Notes: generated by a model from the sequence alone, not told the origin. A DNA stretch of 64,000 bases from Ferrovibrio sp036381655 (GCF_036381655.1 NZ_DASVCJ010000023.1:1-64000); one strand, 5' to 3'. Shown: positions 23,059-32,577, numbered from the stretch's first letter. Program-made: numbers and translations.

Positions 23059-24138
23059 CTAGAGGGCGATCCGCAGCCCGCTGTCGCGATCGAAAAGATG
23101 GGCATGGGCAAGGTCGGCGATCAGGCCGGGCTTGGAATGATCGTGATAGCCCGCATGGCTGGGAACCCGGGCGACCAGGTCCTCCCCGGCGATCTTGCCG
23201 TGCAGCAGCGTATCCGCGCCGAGTTCCTCCGCCACATCGACATCCAGCTGGATCTGCGCCGCCTCTCCCTGGCGGGCGATCCGCAACTGCTCCGGACGAA
23301 TCCCCAGGGTGTATTCCCCCGCCGGGACCGTCCAGCCGCTTGGAAGTGCCAGTCTGGTCCCGTCACGCAGTTTCGCCTCGAGATTGCCGGGGGTGCCGGC
23401 GATCTCGCAGGTCAGGAAGTTCATCGCGGGCAAGCCGATGAAGCTGCCGACATAGGTGGTGGCCGGCTTGTTGTAGACCTCCTGCGGCGTTCCGATCTGA
23501 TCGGCCCGCCCCAGATTCATGACAACCAGCCGGTCGGCGAGCGTCATCGCTTCGACCTGATCATGGGTAACGTAGATCGACGTCACGCCGAGCTGCTGAT
23601 GCAGCCGCTTGATCTCGAGCCGCATCTGGACGCGCAGCTTGGCGTCCAGGTTGCTGAGCGGCTCGTCGAACAGGAACACGCTCGGCTCGCGGACGATGGC
23701 GCGGCCCATGGCCACGCGCTGGCGCTGGCCGCCTGAAAGCTCGCGCGGCTTGCGCTGCAGATACGGCTGCAATTGCAGGATTTCGGCGGCCTGCTGAACG
23801 CGCTTTTCGATGTCCGATTTGCTCATGCCGCGAATGCGCAGGCCATAGGACATGTTCTCGTAGACGCTCATATGCGGGTAGAGCGCATAATTCTGGAACA
23901 CCATCGCAATGTCGCGATCGCGCGGCTCGATGTTATTAACGACGCGATCGCCGATGGCGATCTCTCCCTCGGTGATCGCCTCCAGGCCGGCGATCATGCG
24001 CAGCAAGGTCGATTTGCCGCAGCCGGACGGACCGACGATGACGATGAACTCGCCATCGGCGATGTCCATGTCGATGCCATGGATGGCCTTGACCGGGCCG
24101 TAATTCTTCTTCACGCCTTTCAGCGTCACTTTCGCCAT
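23059..24138 (-). CDS. ugpC: Glycerol-3-phosphate ABC transporter ATPase UgpC
   Basis: A 359-residue ABC ATPase of the MalK/UgpC group that powers uptake of sn-glycerol 3-phosphate. Walker A GPSGCGKST, signature LSGGQRQRVAMGRAIV and Walker B VFLFDEPLSNLDAKLR are intact. The C-terminal third (from about residue 235) is the TOBE regulatory domain. It is the last gene of ugpBAEC, two bases after ugpE. The ugp substrate is assigned from operon composition and the Pho box. Confidence 0.9.
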   Translation of the reverse strand: MAKVTLKGVKKNYGPVKAIHGIDMDIADGEFIVIVGPSGCGKSTLLRMIAGLEAITEGEIAIGDRVVNNIEPRDRDIAMVFQNYALYPHMSVYENMSYGLRIRGMSKSDIEKRVQQAAEILQLQPYLQRKPRELSGGQRQRVAMGRAIVREPSVFLFDEPLSNLDAKLRVQMRLEIKRLHQQLGVTSIYVTHDQVEAMTLADRLVVMNLGRADQIGTPQEVYNKPATTYVGSFIGLPAMNFLTCEIAGTPGNLEAKLRDGTRLALPSGWTVPAGEYTLGIRPEQLRIARQGEAAQIQLDVDVAEELGADTLLHGKIAGEDLVARVPSHAGYHDHSKPGLIADLAHAHLFDRDSGLRIAL

Positions 24139-24140
24139 GA

Positions 24141-24998
24141 CTACTTTTCCGTTTCAACAAGACCTTTGACGAACCAGCGCTGCATCAACACGACGACGAG
24201 CACCGGCGGCAGCAGCGCGAGAAATGCCATTCCCATGATCAATGGCCATTCTTCGTAGGCATCGGGCGCCCGCATGAGGCGGCCGATGGCCAGAACGATG
24301 GTCTGGTATTCCGGTTCGGCGGCGATCAGCAGCGGCCAGAGATACTGGTTCCACCCGTAAATGAACTGGATCACGAACATGGCGGCGATGCTGGTGCGGC
24401 TCAAGGGGACCAGCACGTCCCAGAAAAAGCGCATCGGGCCGGCGCCGTCGATACGGGCGGCTTCCACCAGCTCGTCCGGCACAGTCATGAAGAACTGGCG
24501 GAACAGGAAAGTGGCGGTGGCCGACGCGATCAGCGGCAGGACCAGGCCGGTATAGGTATCGAGCATGCCGAGATCGGCCACCACCTTGTAGGTCGGGATG
24601 ATGCGTACCTCGACCGGCAGCATCAGGGTGATGAAGATCATCCAGAAGAAAAAGTTCTTCAGCGGGAAGCGGAAATAGACGATCGCGAAAGCCGAGAGCA
24701 GCGAGATGATGATTTTGCCGACCGCGATCGCGATCGCCATGATCAGGCTGTTCGACATCAGCGTGAGCGCCGAGGTGCCCCGGCCGACGCCGACGATCTG
24801 CGGACCTTCGAGCAGGGCGCGCGCGATATTGGTGAAGAACTCGGAGCCGGGCAGGAGCGGCATCGGCACCTGGGACATGCCCTGCAGGGTGTGCGATGCC
24901 GCGATGATCGCGAGGTAGATCGGGAATGCGACGATGATGATCGTCACGATCAACAGCAGGTGGCCGAAGGCATCGGCGACTGGACGGCGCTCGATCAT
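24141..24998 (-). CDS. ugpE: Glycerol-3-phosphate ABC permease UgpE
   Basis: A 285-residue inner-membrane permease with six hydrophobic segments and the EAA loop EAARIDGAGPMRFFWDVLVPLS, which docks the ATPase. It is of the MalG/UgpE type, with a periplasmic loop after the first helix. Its ATG overlaps the ugpA stop, indicating translational coupling. Confidence 0.9.
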   Translation of the reverse strand: MIERRPVADAFGHLLLIVTIIIVAFPIYLAIIAASHTLQGMSQVPMPLLPGSEFFTNIARALLEGPQIVGVGRGTSALTLMSNSLIMAIAIAVGKIIISLLSAFAIVYFRFPLKNFFFWMIFITLMLPVEVRIIPTYKVVADLGMLDTYTGLVLPLIASATATFLFRQFFMTVPDELVEAARIDGAGPMRFFWDVLVPLSRTSIAAMFVIQFIYGWNQYLWPLLIAAEPEYQTIVLAIGRLMRAPDAYEEWPLIMGMAFLALLPPVLVVVLMQRWFVKGLVETEK

Positions 24999-25879
24999 TA
25001 GTAGTGGACCTTACGCTCGATATAACGGAACTGCACGACGGTCAGGGCGATGACGATAGCCATCAGGATGACCGACTGGGCCGAGGAACCGCCGAGATCC
25101 TGCGCCTCGAACCCGTCGTACCAGACCTTGTAGACCAGAATTTCGGTCGCCTTGGCCGGGCCGCCGCGGGTCAGCGAGTGGATGACGCCGAAGGTCTCGA
25201 AAAAGGCGTAGACCACGTTCACGACGATCAGGAAGAACAGCGTCGGGGACAGCATCGGCAGGACGATCGTCCAGAACCGGCGCACCGGGCTGGCGCCGTC
25301 GATGGCGGCCGCCTCGATCAGCGATTTCGGGATCGATTGCAGCCCCGCCAGGAAGAACAGGAAATTATAGGAAATCTGCTTCCAGGTCGCCGCGATCACG
25401 ACGACCAGCATCGCCTGCCCGCCATTGAGCTGGAAATTCCAGTCGACGCCCATCTGCTCGACCAGATAGGCGATGATGCCGGGGCCGGGCAGAAAGACGA
25501 AGCCCCAGAGCGCGCCGGCAACGGCGGGGGCAACCGCATAGGGCCAGATCAGCAGGGTCTTGTAGATGGTGGTGCCCCGCACCAGGCGATCGGCGGTGAC
25601 GGCAAGCAGCAGCGACAGGCTCAGGCCGATCACGGTCACCAGCGAGCTGAACAGCGCGGTGATCTGGAAGGAATGAAGATAGTATTCGTCCTGGAACAGC
25701 AGGATGAAATTGTCCAGTCCGACGAAATGGCTGGAAATGCCGAAGGCGTCTTCGCGCTGCATCGACTGGATGATCGCCTGGCTGGCGGGCCAGAAGAAGA
25801 AGATCACGGTGATTGCGATCTGCGGCGCGACCAGCAGATACGGCAGGAACTTATTATGAAAGACGACTCGTTTTTCCAT
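24998..25879 (-). CDS. ugpA: Glycerol-3-phosphate ABC permease UgpA
   Basis: A 293-residue permease of the MalF/UgpA type with six membrane segments. The EAA loop is EAAAIDGASPVRRFWTIVLPML. It pairs with UgpE in the channel. The gene lies 63 bases after ugpB, and that gap contains a hairpin terminator that would lower its expression relative to the binding protein. Confidence 0.9.
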   Translation of the reverse strand: MEKRVVFHNKFLPYLLVAPQIAITVIFFFWPASQAIIQSMQREDAFGISSHFVGLDNFILLFQDEYYLHSFQITALFSSLVTVIGLSLSLLLAVTADRLVRGTTIYKTLLIWPYAVAPAVAGALWGFVFLPGPGIIAYLVEQMGVDWNFQLNGGQAMLVVVIAATWKQISYNFLFFLAGLQSIPKSLIEAAAIDGASPVRRFWTIVLPMLSPTLFFLIVVNVVYAFFETFGVIHSLTRGGPAKATEILVYKVWYDGFEAQDLGGSSAQSVILMAIVIALTVVQFRYIERKVHY

Positions 25880-25890
25880 GGGGGCATAGA

Positions 25891-25927
25891 AAAAGCCCGC
25901 ACCTTATAAAGTCAAGGCGCGGGCTTT
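25891..25927 (-). terminator. Partial terminator between ugpB and ugpA
   Basis: On the minus strand, AAAGCCCGC and GCGGGCTTT form a nine-base stem, with a second small CCTT/AAGG stem inside, and the T-run TTTTTC follows the second arm. It lies in the ugpB-ugpA gap, so it probably reduces read-through and keeps binding protein in excess. Confidence 0.7.
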
Positions 25928-25942
25928 CCCTTCAGAACGTTG

Positions 25943-27280
25943 TTACCGCTTTGCGTCGCGCTCGAACTGGCGGAGCAGGCGGTTGCCACGCTCCACTGCC
26001 TCGTCCAGCGCTTCCTTGGGCGACTTCTTGCCCGCCCAGACGGCCTCCAGTTCCTCGTCCATCACATCGCGGATCTGGACGAAGTTGCCGAGTCGCAGGC
26101 CCTTGGAGTTCTCCGTCGGGGGATGCAGGGTCATCTGCTTGACCGAGATGTCAGTGCCCGGATTGGCCGTGTAGAAGCCCGAGCTTTTGGTCAGCTCGTA
26201 GGCGGCCGGGGTAATCGGCAGATAACCGCTGTTCTTATGCCACCAGCTCTGGATTTCCGGCGAGGAAAGGTAGTCCAGGAAGGCGGCCACGCCCTTGTAT
26301 TCCTTCGCCGTATGCTTGGCCAGGACCCAGAGCGAGGCGCCGCCGATGATCGAGTTCTGCGGCGCGCCCTTCACGTCGGAGTAATAGGGCAGCATGCTGA
26401 TGCCCCATTTGAACTTGTTCTTGGTGAAGGAGGCATAGCCCGCCGAGCTTTCCATCAGGATGGCGCATTCGCCGGAAACGAACCGGCCGGTCGACTCGTT
26501 CTTGCGCCCGCCATAGACCATCAGGCCTTCCTTCATCCAGTTGGCGAGGTTGGTGATGTGGCGCACATGCAGGGGGCTGTTGAACTTCAGTTCGGTATCC
26601 AGCCCATTCATGCCGTTCGCCTTGGTCGCGAAGGGCACATTGTGCAGGGCCGAGAAATTCTCCAGCTGAATCCAGGTTTGCCAGTTGGAGACGAACGGGC
26701 AGGAGCTGCCGGACGCCTTCAGCTTTTTCAGCACCGGCTCGAATTCCTGCCAGGTCTTCGGCGGCTTGTTCGGATCAAGGCCGGCCTTCTCGAAGGCGTC
26801 CTTGTTGTAATACATCACCGGCGTCGAGGAATTGAACGGGAAGGACAGCATCTTGCCGTCCGACGTGCTGTAGTAGCCGGTCACCGACGCGATGTACGAG
26901 GCCGGATCGAACTTGTAGCCGTTCTCCGCCATCAGCTGATAGACCGGCTTGATCGCCCCGCGGGCCGCCATCATGGTGCCGGTGCCGACTTCGAAGACCT
27001 GCAGCAGATGGGGGGGCTTGCCGGCGCGGAAGGCGGCCATGGCCGCAGTCATGGCTTCCGGATAATTGCCCTTGTTCGTGGCGATGACCTTGTACTTGTC
27101 CTGCCCTTTATTGAACCCGTCCACGATCTGATTGAGCAATTCTCCGCGGGCGCCAGCCATGGCGTGCCACCACTGGATCTCGATGCGCTCCTGTGCGACC
27201 GCACCGCCAGCACCGGCTATCATGGCCGTGCCAGCGAACAGTGCGAGCGCCGCGCGGGCGAGTTTCCCTGTCGATTTCAT
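25943..27280 (-). CDS. ugpB: Glycerol-3-phosphate-binding periplasmic protein UgpB
   Basis: A 445-residue extracellular solute-binding protein. A Sec signal peptide spans residues 1-29, ending AGGAVAQ. The mature protein starts with RIEIQWWHAMAGARGELLNQIV, and the WWHAM segment is characteristic of UgpB. NSSTPVMYYNKDAFEKAGL and the later lobe segments are normal. It delivers glycerol 3-phosphate or its diesters to UgpAE. It is the first gene of the operon, with a Pho box about 90 bases upstream of its ATG. Confidence 0.92.
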   Translation of the reverse strand: MKSTGKLARAALALFAGTAMIAGAGGAVAQERIEIQWWHAMAGARGELLNQIVDGFNKGQDKYKVIATNKGNYPEAMTAAMAAFRAGKPPHLLQVFEVGTGTMMAARGAIKPVYQLMAENGYKFDPASYIASVTGYYSTSDGKMLSFPFNSSTPVMYYNKDAFEKAGLDPNKPPKTWQEFEPVLKKLKASGSSCPFVSNWQTWIQLENFSALHNVPFATKANGMNGLDTELKFNSPLHVRHITNLANWMKEGLMVYGGRKNESTGRFVSGECAILMESSAGYASFTKNKFKWGISMLPYYSDVKGAPQNSIIGGASLWVLAKHTAKEYKGVAAFLDYLSSPEIQSWWHKNSGYLPITPAAYELTKSSGFYTANPGTDISVKQMTLHPPTENSKGLRLGNFVQIRDVMDEELEAVWAGKKSPKEALDEAVERGNRLLRQFERDAKR

Positions 27281-27369
27281 ATTGTTGTCTCCAATGCTAA
27301 TAATCCCACCCGAGTCGGGAGAGGCGACTTTTTTTACGGTTCCATCGACTGCAGTCTTGAGTCGTCTGT

Positions 27370-27387
27370 GTTACAGTTATATGACAA
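27370..27387 (-). promoter_or_regulatory. Pho box upstream of ugpB
   Basis: The minus strand reads TTGTCATATAACTGTAAC, matching the PhoB consensus CTGTCATAAAACTGTCAT at 14 of 18 positions, including both TGTCA-like repeats at 11-base spacing. In other bacteria ugp operons are phosphate-starvation genes, so PhoB control is expected. It also lies just before the divergent metallopeptidase gene. Confidence 0.7.
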
Positions 27388-27397
27388 GGACCTCGGG

Positions 27398-28129
27398 TTG
27401 ACCAAGCCTTATTCCGCATCTGTGCAAATCAATGAGGATCGGCTGATCCTCGGCGGGCGCAGCTTCCCTTTCCAGGTCCGGCGCGATACCCGCGCCCGTC
27501 GTATGCTGCTGCGGGTCATGCCGCGTGACGGTGCCGTGGTCCTCGTGCTGCCCGTACGGGCCAGCTTGCGATCCGGACAGCAATTCGTCACCGAACATGC
27601 CAATTGGATTCTGGCTCGCCAGGATGAGCGGCCGGCCGTCCAGGTTTGGCAGGACGGTGCCGTGCTCCCGCTTTACGGTGCACCGCACATAATCCGCCAC
27701 CGCCCCGATGCGCGGGGTGGCGTCTGGGTGGAGGGGCAGGAGATCCACGTCAGCGGCCGAAGCGAACATCTGCCGCGCCGCCTGCGCGACTGGCTCAAGC
27801 GCCGCGCGCGCGAAGAATTTGGCGCCGCCGCCCGCGACATGGCGGTCGGCCTGGGCGTGGCGGTCAAGCGGGTCACCGTCCGCGATACGCAAAGCCGGTG
27901 GGGCAGTTGCTCGGCGCATGGCAACCTGTCCTTTTCCTGGCGCCTGATGCTGGCGCCCGCGGCAGTCGCGCGATATCTGGTGGCGCATGAAGTTGCGCAT
28001 TTGAAACATATGGATCACAGCATCGCTTTCTGGCGGCTCTGCGCGCAATTGCTGGGCGGCGAAAGCGAATTGCGTGCGGCGCGGACCTGGCTGCGCCGGC
28101 ATGGCGCGGCGCTGCATCTGCATGGCTGA
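27398..28129 (+). CDS. YgjP-like zinc metallopeptidase (DUF45)
   Basis: A 243-residue protein of the YgjP/DUF45 family. The zinc motif HEVAHLKHMDHS (HExxH with a further His) lies near the C-terminus, preceded by the family signature TQSRWGSCS. Such proteins are predicted metal-dependent hydrolases with unclear substrates. The start decision rests on the ribosome site: AAGGA at 27386-27390 is seven bases before a TTG at 27398. The nearby ATG at 27381 is out of frame, and a GTG at 27422 would shorten the protein by eight residues. The MFS gene follows after five bases. Confidence 0.85.
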   Translation: MTKPYSASVQINEDRLILGGRSFPFQVRRDTRARRMLLRVMPRDGAVVLVLPVRASLRSGQQFVTEHANWILARQDERPAVQVWQDGAVLPLYGAPHIIRHRPDARGGVWVEGQEIHVSGRSEHLPRRLRDWLKRRAREEFGAAARDMAVGLGVAVKRVTVRDTQSRWGSCSAHGNLSFSWRLMLAPAAVARYLVAHEVAHLKHMDHSIAFWRLCAQLLGGESELRAARTWLRRHGAALHLHG

Positions 28130-28134
28130 CTGAC

Positions 28135-29346
28135 ATGATGCGGGCGCTGCCGCGCGACTCCGTGGCCCTGGTCGTGTTGCTGGGCTGCGTGACGGCCCTT
28201 GGGCCGCTGAGTACGGATATGTATCTGCCGTCGCTGCCGGCGATGGCGGCCGTCTTCGGCGCCGATGCGGCCGAAGTGCAGCTGACGCTGAGCGCGTTTC
28301 TCGCCGGCTTCGCCGTGACGCAATTGGTCTACGGGCCGGTATCGGACCGCTACGGCCGCCGGCCGACCTTGCTGACAGGGATCGCAATCTTCACCGCCGC
28401 CTCGGTCGGCTGCGCCTTCGCCGGCAGCATCGAATGGCTGATCCTGTGGCGTTTTCTGCAGGCGCTGGGGGCCTGCGCGGGCGTTGTCCTTGGCCGCGCC
28501 ATCGCGCGCGATTTTTACGAGGGGGCCCAGGCGGCCAGGGCGCTGTCGATGATGGCGATGGTGCTCGGCCTTACCCCGGCGGTGGCGCCGATCTTCGGCG
28601 GCTATCTGCAGGTGTGGTTCGGCTGGCAGGCCAATTTCCTCGCCATGGCGACGGCGGGCTTGCTGCTTGGGGTTTGCGTGCTGCTGTTCCTGACGGAAAG
28701 CAACAGGCACCGCAATCCGGCGGCGATCGCGGTCGGACCGATGCTGCGCAACTTCGCCGCCCTGATCCGGCATCGGCGCTATTGCGGCTATGTGCTGTGC
28801 GTCGCGTTCTCCTATGGCGGCATGTTCGCCTTCATCTCCGGCTCTTCGTTCACGTTGAGCCGTGTCTTCGGGGTCGGAGAGACGGTATTCGGTTTCTGTT
28901 TCGCGTTGACGGTGTTCGGCTATATCTGCGGCGGGATGCTGGGCGCCCGGCTGACCGCGCGGCCCGGCGTCGATGCGATGTTGCGGCTGGGGACGATCTT
29001 CTGCGCCTGCGGCGGCGGCATGCTGGCGCTGCTGCAAACCTATGCCTGGGCCGAAGGCCTGCACTGGCATTGGTTCAGCCTGATCGGGCCCGTCATGCTC
29101 TATACGGCCGGTCTCGGCCTGACCATGCCGCAGGGGCAGGCCGGTGCGCTGCAGCCATTCCCGCGGATGGCCGGCAGTGCCGCTTCGCTGATGGGGTTCA
29201 TTCAGATGACGGTCGGTGCGGTCACCGGCATTCTGGTCGGCCATACGCTCGATGCGACGGCCTTGCCGCTGAGCTATGCGATGGCCGCGATGGGCGCCGC
29301 GACCTTTCTGTCGTATGCCATCATCTTGCGCCGACGGCCGCAGTAG
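28135..29346 (+). CDS. Bcr/CflA-family multidrug exporter (MFS)
   Basis: A 403-residue major facilitator protein with twelve hydrophobic segments. STDMYLPSLPAM near residues 22-33 is the Bcr/CflA signature, and GPVSDRYGRRPTLL is the MFS loop 2-3 motif. These proteins export drugs or small metabolites by proton antiport. The gene runs directly behind the metallopeptidase gene and its 3' end overlaps the convergent hydrolase gene by 26 bases. Confidence 0.88.
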   Translation: MMRALPRDSVALVVLLGCVTALGPLSTDMYLPSLPAMAAVFGADAAEVQLTLSAFLAGFAVTQLVYGPVSDRYGRRPTLLTGIAIFTAASVGCAFAGSIEWLILWRFLQALGACAGVVLGRAIARDFYEGAQAARALSMMAMVLGLTPAVAPIFGGYLQVWFGWQANFLAMATAGLLLGVCVLLFLTESNRHRNPAAIAVGPMLRNFAALIRHRRYCGYVLCVAFSYGGMFAFISGSSFTLSRVFGVGETVFGFCFALTVFGYICGGMLGARLTARPGVDAMLRLGTIFCACGGGMLALLQTYAWAEGLHWHWFSLIGPVMLYTAGLGLTMPQGQAGALQPFPRMAGSAASLMGFIQMTVGAVTGILVGHTLDATALPLSYAMAAMGAATFLSYAIILRRRPQ

Positions 29347-30385
29347 AGGGCTCGTCGGGCGGCAGTTTGCTGAGCAGCCAGTTCTCCAGGCGGCGCAGCA
29401 ACTCGGGATCCAATTCGCCTTCCAGACCGGCATCCTCTTCGCCGCGCAGCGGCTTCAGGTTGTGGCTGGTCTGAGGCAGGGTGATCAGGGCATGGTCATC
29501 GTCGGGGCGCTGCTGCAACGCCTGATCGAGAGCCAGCGCATCCTTTTCGGTCGAGATTTGCCGGTCGGCTTCGCCTTGTAGCAATAGAACCGGCCCGTTG
29601 AAATTCCGCGCCAGCCGCAAAGGGTCCAGCCGCATGACTGCTTGCCAGAACGGCCCGATGTAAGACGGATAGAAGGCGGCGAGGCCCGTCGGAACGTCGT
29701 CGGGAACTTTGCCGGTATCCCGGATCGCCTTGACGATGCGGTCGTTGGCGGCGAGGTAGAAACGGCGCTGATGCTGCGTGGCCTTCTGCTGCTTCAGCGC
29801 GCGCTCGATCTGATCGCGCAGGACGGCATCCATCCGTCGTCCGGGCGTGCTGATCAGCACCAATGCGTGCGGCGCATCTTCGCCGCGCAGGCGGGAAGCA
29901 AGATCGAGCGCCAATAACCCGCCTTCGGAATGGCCGAGCAAAGCCATCCTGTTCGGATCGATGGCCGGCTGCTTGCGCAGGAATTCGTAGCCGGCGTAGG
30001 CGTCGTCGATGAAATGGTTCCAGCCGAAGAACGCGGCGTAATCGGCGGTATTCGCCGGCAGGCTGGCTGCATTGGCATACATGCCGCGCTTGTCGTAGCG
30101 CAGCGATGCGATGCCGTGCTGCGCCAGGGCTTCGGCGATCTGACGCATGAGGTCGGTGCGGATATTCGGCGGCTGGTTGCCGTCGCGGTCCGTCGGGCCG
30201 CTGCCTTGCAGGAAAATGGCGGCCGGGATTTTCGTGCCCGGCTCGGCCGGGAGCGTCAGCGTTCCGGCCAGTTGGACGCCGTCGCTGCTGGTGAAGATCA
30301 CCTGCTGGTTTATCACGCTCTCGGCGGCGAGCAGCGGCCGCGCGGCACCGAGTAGCAGCAGAAGGAGTATGGTCCAGAACCGCAT
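29321..30385 (-). CDS. Secreted alpha/beta hydrolase
   Basis: A 354-residue protein with a signal peptide (residues 1-20, ending PLLAA). The alpha/beta hydrolase nucleophile elbow is GHSEGG with S153. Earlier FLQGSGPTDRDGN would form the oxyanion-hole region. PVLLLQGEADRQIS supplies a likely Asp and LPQTSHNLKP a His, completing the triad. It acts in the periplasm, perhaps on esters; the substrate is unknown. Its ATG is one base beyond the PBP1A stop, so the two are probably co-transcribed. Confidence 0.85.
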   Translation of the reverse strand: MRFWTILLLLLLGAARPLLAAESVINQQVIFTSSDGVQLAGTLTLPAEPGTKIPAAIFLQGSGPTDRDGNQPPNIRTDLMRQIAEALAQHGIASLRYDKRGMYANAASLPANTADYAAFFGWNHFIDDAYAGYEFLRKQPAIDPNRMALLGHSEGGLLALDLASRLRGEDAPHALVLISTPGRRMDAVLRDQIERALKQQKATQHQRRFYLAANDRIVKAIRDTGKVPDDVPTGLAAFYPSYIGPFWQAVMRLDPLRLARNFNGPVLLLQGEADRQISTEKDALALDQALQQRPDDDHALITLPQTSHNLKPLRGEEDAGLEGELDPELLRRLENWLLSKLPPDEPSTAAVGAR

Positions 30386-30386
30386 G

Positions 30387-32438
30387 TCACCGGTTTACCG
30401 GCTGGGGGCCGGTTTGCCAAATCATTCGCGGCTGTCCCGGTTGGGCAGCCGGCTCGACGATCTCCGCGGCCGGCGGCCTTGGCGGCGGCGGGGCGGGCGG
30501 CGGCGCTGCCGCTTCGGCCTTGCCGCTGAAGGTGCGCACCAGGCGATCCCACAGCGAAGGCAGGCTGAAACCGCGCTGCGGCGGCTCGGGCAGGGCATGC
30601 GGCGGCACGCCTTTCAGGGCGCGCAGCATGAAGCTGTGCCAGATCTGCGCCGGCAGCCCGCCGCCGGTCACCTTCCTGGTCGGGCTGTTGTCGTCGTTGC
30701 CGACCCAGATGCCGGCGATCAGATCCGGGGTATAGCCGATGAACCAGGCATCGCGGTAATCCGATGTCGTGCCGGTCTTGCCCGCAGCCGGCCGGCCGAT
30801 CTGGGCCGCGCGGCCGGTGCCATACTCGATGACGCTGTGTAGCATGTCGTTGAGATCGCCGAGCGTGTCGCTGGCGATCATATGCGCATAGGCGCCGCTC
30901 TCGGTACGGCGATACAGCAGATGGTTCTGCCCATCGCGGATTGCGAGAACGCCATAGGGCTGGACGGCATAGCCGCCATTGGCGAAAGCCGCATAGGCGG
31001 CGGTAAGCTCCAGCACGCCGACCTCAAAGGAGCCGAGCGCCAGCGACGGCTCCGGCTTCAGGTCGCTGGTGATGCCGAGGCGCCTCGCTGTCTCGATTAC
31101 CTTGTCGCGGCCGACCTTTTCATCGACCTGCACGGCGACGGTATTCGCCGAACGCGCGACGGCGTCACGCAATGTGATGTTGCCGGCATATTTGCCGTCA
31201 TAATTATGCGGCTTCCAGTTGCCGACGCTGATCGGGCCGTCGAAGACCTGATCGTCCGGCGTAAAACCGTTCTGCAGCGCCGTCAGATAGACGATGGGCT
31301 TGAACGCCGAACCGGGCTGCCGGCGTGCCTGGGTTGCCCGGTTATAGGGGCTGTCCAGATAGTCCCGGCCGCCGACCATGGCGCGCACGGCGCCGTCAGG
31401 TCCCAGCGCGACCAGCGCCGCCTGCTCAACGTTGAGCTTTTCGCCGCTCTTGTCCAACGCGGTTTCGACGGCGTCCTCGGCCTGACTCTGCAAACGGGCG
31501 TCCAGCGTGGTGTAGACGACGAGATCGGGATGGCTGCGGCCGACCAACTGGTAGATTTCATCGACCACCCAATCCGCGAAATAGCGCGCGCTCGGCAGGG
31601 GCGTGCGCGTGCGGGCGAGCTGGGCCGGCCTGGCGATGGCGGCATCCGCCGTCGCTTCGCCAATGAAACCGGCGGCGACCATGTTGCGCACGACCTGGGC
31701 CGCCCGGGTCTGGGCGGATTTGATGTTGCCGGTCGGGGCGAACCGCGAGGGCGCCTTGAGCAGGCCGATCAGCATGGCCGATTCCGCCAGGCTGAGTTTC
31801 GACGCGGGCTTGTCGAAATACCGCTCCGCCGCCGCCTCGACGCCGTAGGCGCCGGCACCGAAATAGACCCGGTTGAGATACATCTCCAGGATCTGGTCCT
31901 TGCTGAACTTGCGCTCCAGCCAGAAGGCGAGCAGCAGCTCCTGCACCTTGCGCTTGAGCGTGCGGTCGCGGTCGAGGAAGACGTTCTTGGCAAGCTGCTG
32001 CGTCAGGGTCGAGCCGCCCTGCACGACATGGCCGGCCCGCAGATTGGCGTAGGTGGCGCGGGCCAGGCCGATCGGGTCGATGCCGAAATGGCTGTAAAAG
32101 CGGCGATCCTCGGTGGCGATCAGCGCCTGTGGCAGGTATTTCGGCAAAGCCTTCAGCGGCTGGTGCTCGCCGTAAAGATCGCCATAGGTGGCCAGCACCA
32201 TGCCATCGGCGGCCTTCAGCGTGATCGAGCTGCGCCGCTCGACGACATAGAGATCGTCAAAGTCGGGCAGGTCGTAGGCATACCAGCCGACGATCCCCGC
32301 CAGGGCGACCAGGCCCCAGATGCCGGCCAGCAGGGCAAGGCGCAGCAATCGGCTGAGCCAGCTGCGGCTGGCGCTGCGGCGGGCTGGTTTGCGGCTGGCT
32401 TTCTTACCACTCGATGAGCGAGGCGACTGACGAGCCAT
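30387..32438 (-). CDS. Penicillin-binding protein 1A family (bifunctional)
   Basis: A 683-residue class A PBP. A basic cytoplasmic tail is followed by a membrane helix at about 33-53. The glycosyltransferase domain has the catalytic glutamate E110 in ATEDRRFYSHFGID. The transpeptidase domain has the serine S377 in PGSAFKP, SANT, and KTGTT. The C-terminal 60 residues are Pro and Ala rich. It polymerises and crosslinks peptidoglycan. It is on the short side for PBP1A and looks closer to PbpC/PBP1A-like alphaproteobacterial proteins; a precise paralogue name is not certain. Confidence 0.9.
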   Translation of the reverse strand: MARQSPRSSSGKKASRKPARRSASRSWLSRLLRLALLAGIWGLVALAGIVGWYAYDLPDFDDLYVVERRSSITLKAADGMVLATYGDLYGEHQPLKALPKYLPQALIATEDRRFYSHFGIDPIGLARATYANLRAGHVVQGGSTLTQQLAKNVFLDRDRTLKRKVQELLLAFWLERKFSKDQILEMYLNRVYFGAGAYGVEAAAERYFDKPASKLSLAESAMLIGLLKAPSRFAPTGNIKSAQTRAAQVVRNMVAAGFIGEATADAAIARPAQLARTRTPLPSARYFADWVVDEIYQLVGRSHPDLVVYTTLDARLQSQAEDAVETALDKSGEKLNVEQAALVALGPDGAVRAMVGGRDYLDSPYNRATQARRQPGSAFKPIVYLTALQNGFTPDDQVFDGPISVGNWKPHNYDGKYAGNITLRDAVARSANTVAVQVDEKVGRDKVIETARRLGITSDLKPEPSLALGSFEVGVLELTAAYAAFANGGYAVQPYGVLAIRDGQNHLLYRRTESGAYAHMIASDTLGDLNDMLHSVIEYGTGRAAQIGRPAAGKTGTTSDYRDAWFIGYTPDLIAGIWVGNDDNSPTRKVTGGGLPAQIWHSFMLRALKGVPPHALPEPPQRGFSLPSLWDRLVRTFSGKAEAAAPPPAPPPPRPPAAEIVEPAAQPGQPRMIWQTGPQPVNR

Positions 32439-32577
32439 AACTGGGCATTCAACTCTTTAAATTTGCTTCTCGATGGAAAGTCCGAGCGGCCAGGAGAGCG
32501 ACCTTGGGGTCGCCGCGGTGTCTGGCAGGGGAATATGTCGGGTTTAGGGCAACAAGGGTTGACGGTCGATGAAATTT

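Noticed and set aside
25940..27397. Upstream extension of the YgjP-like frame to 25940
   Set aside because: The extension is antisense to ugpB and has no domain; the TTG at 27398 with a good ribosome site is a better start.
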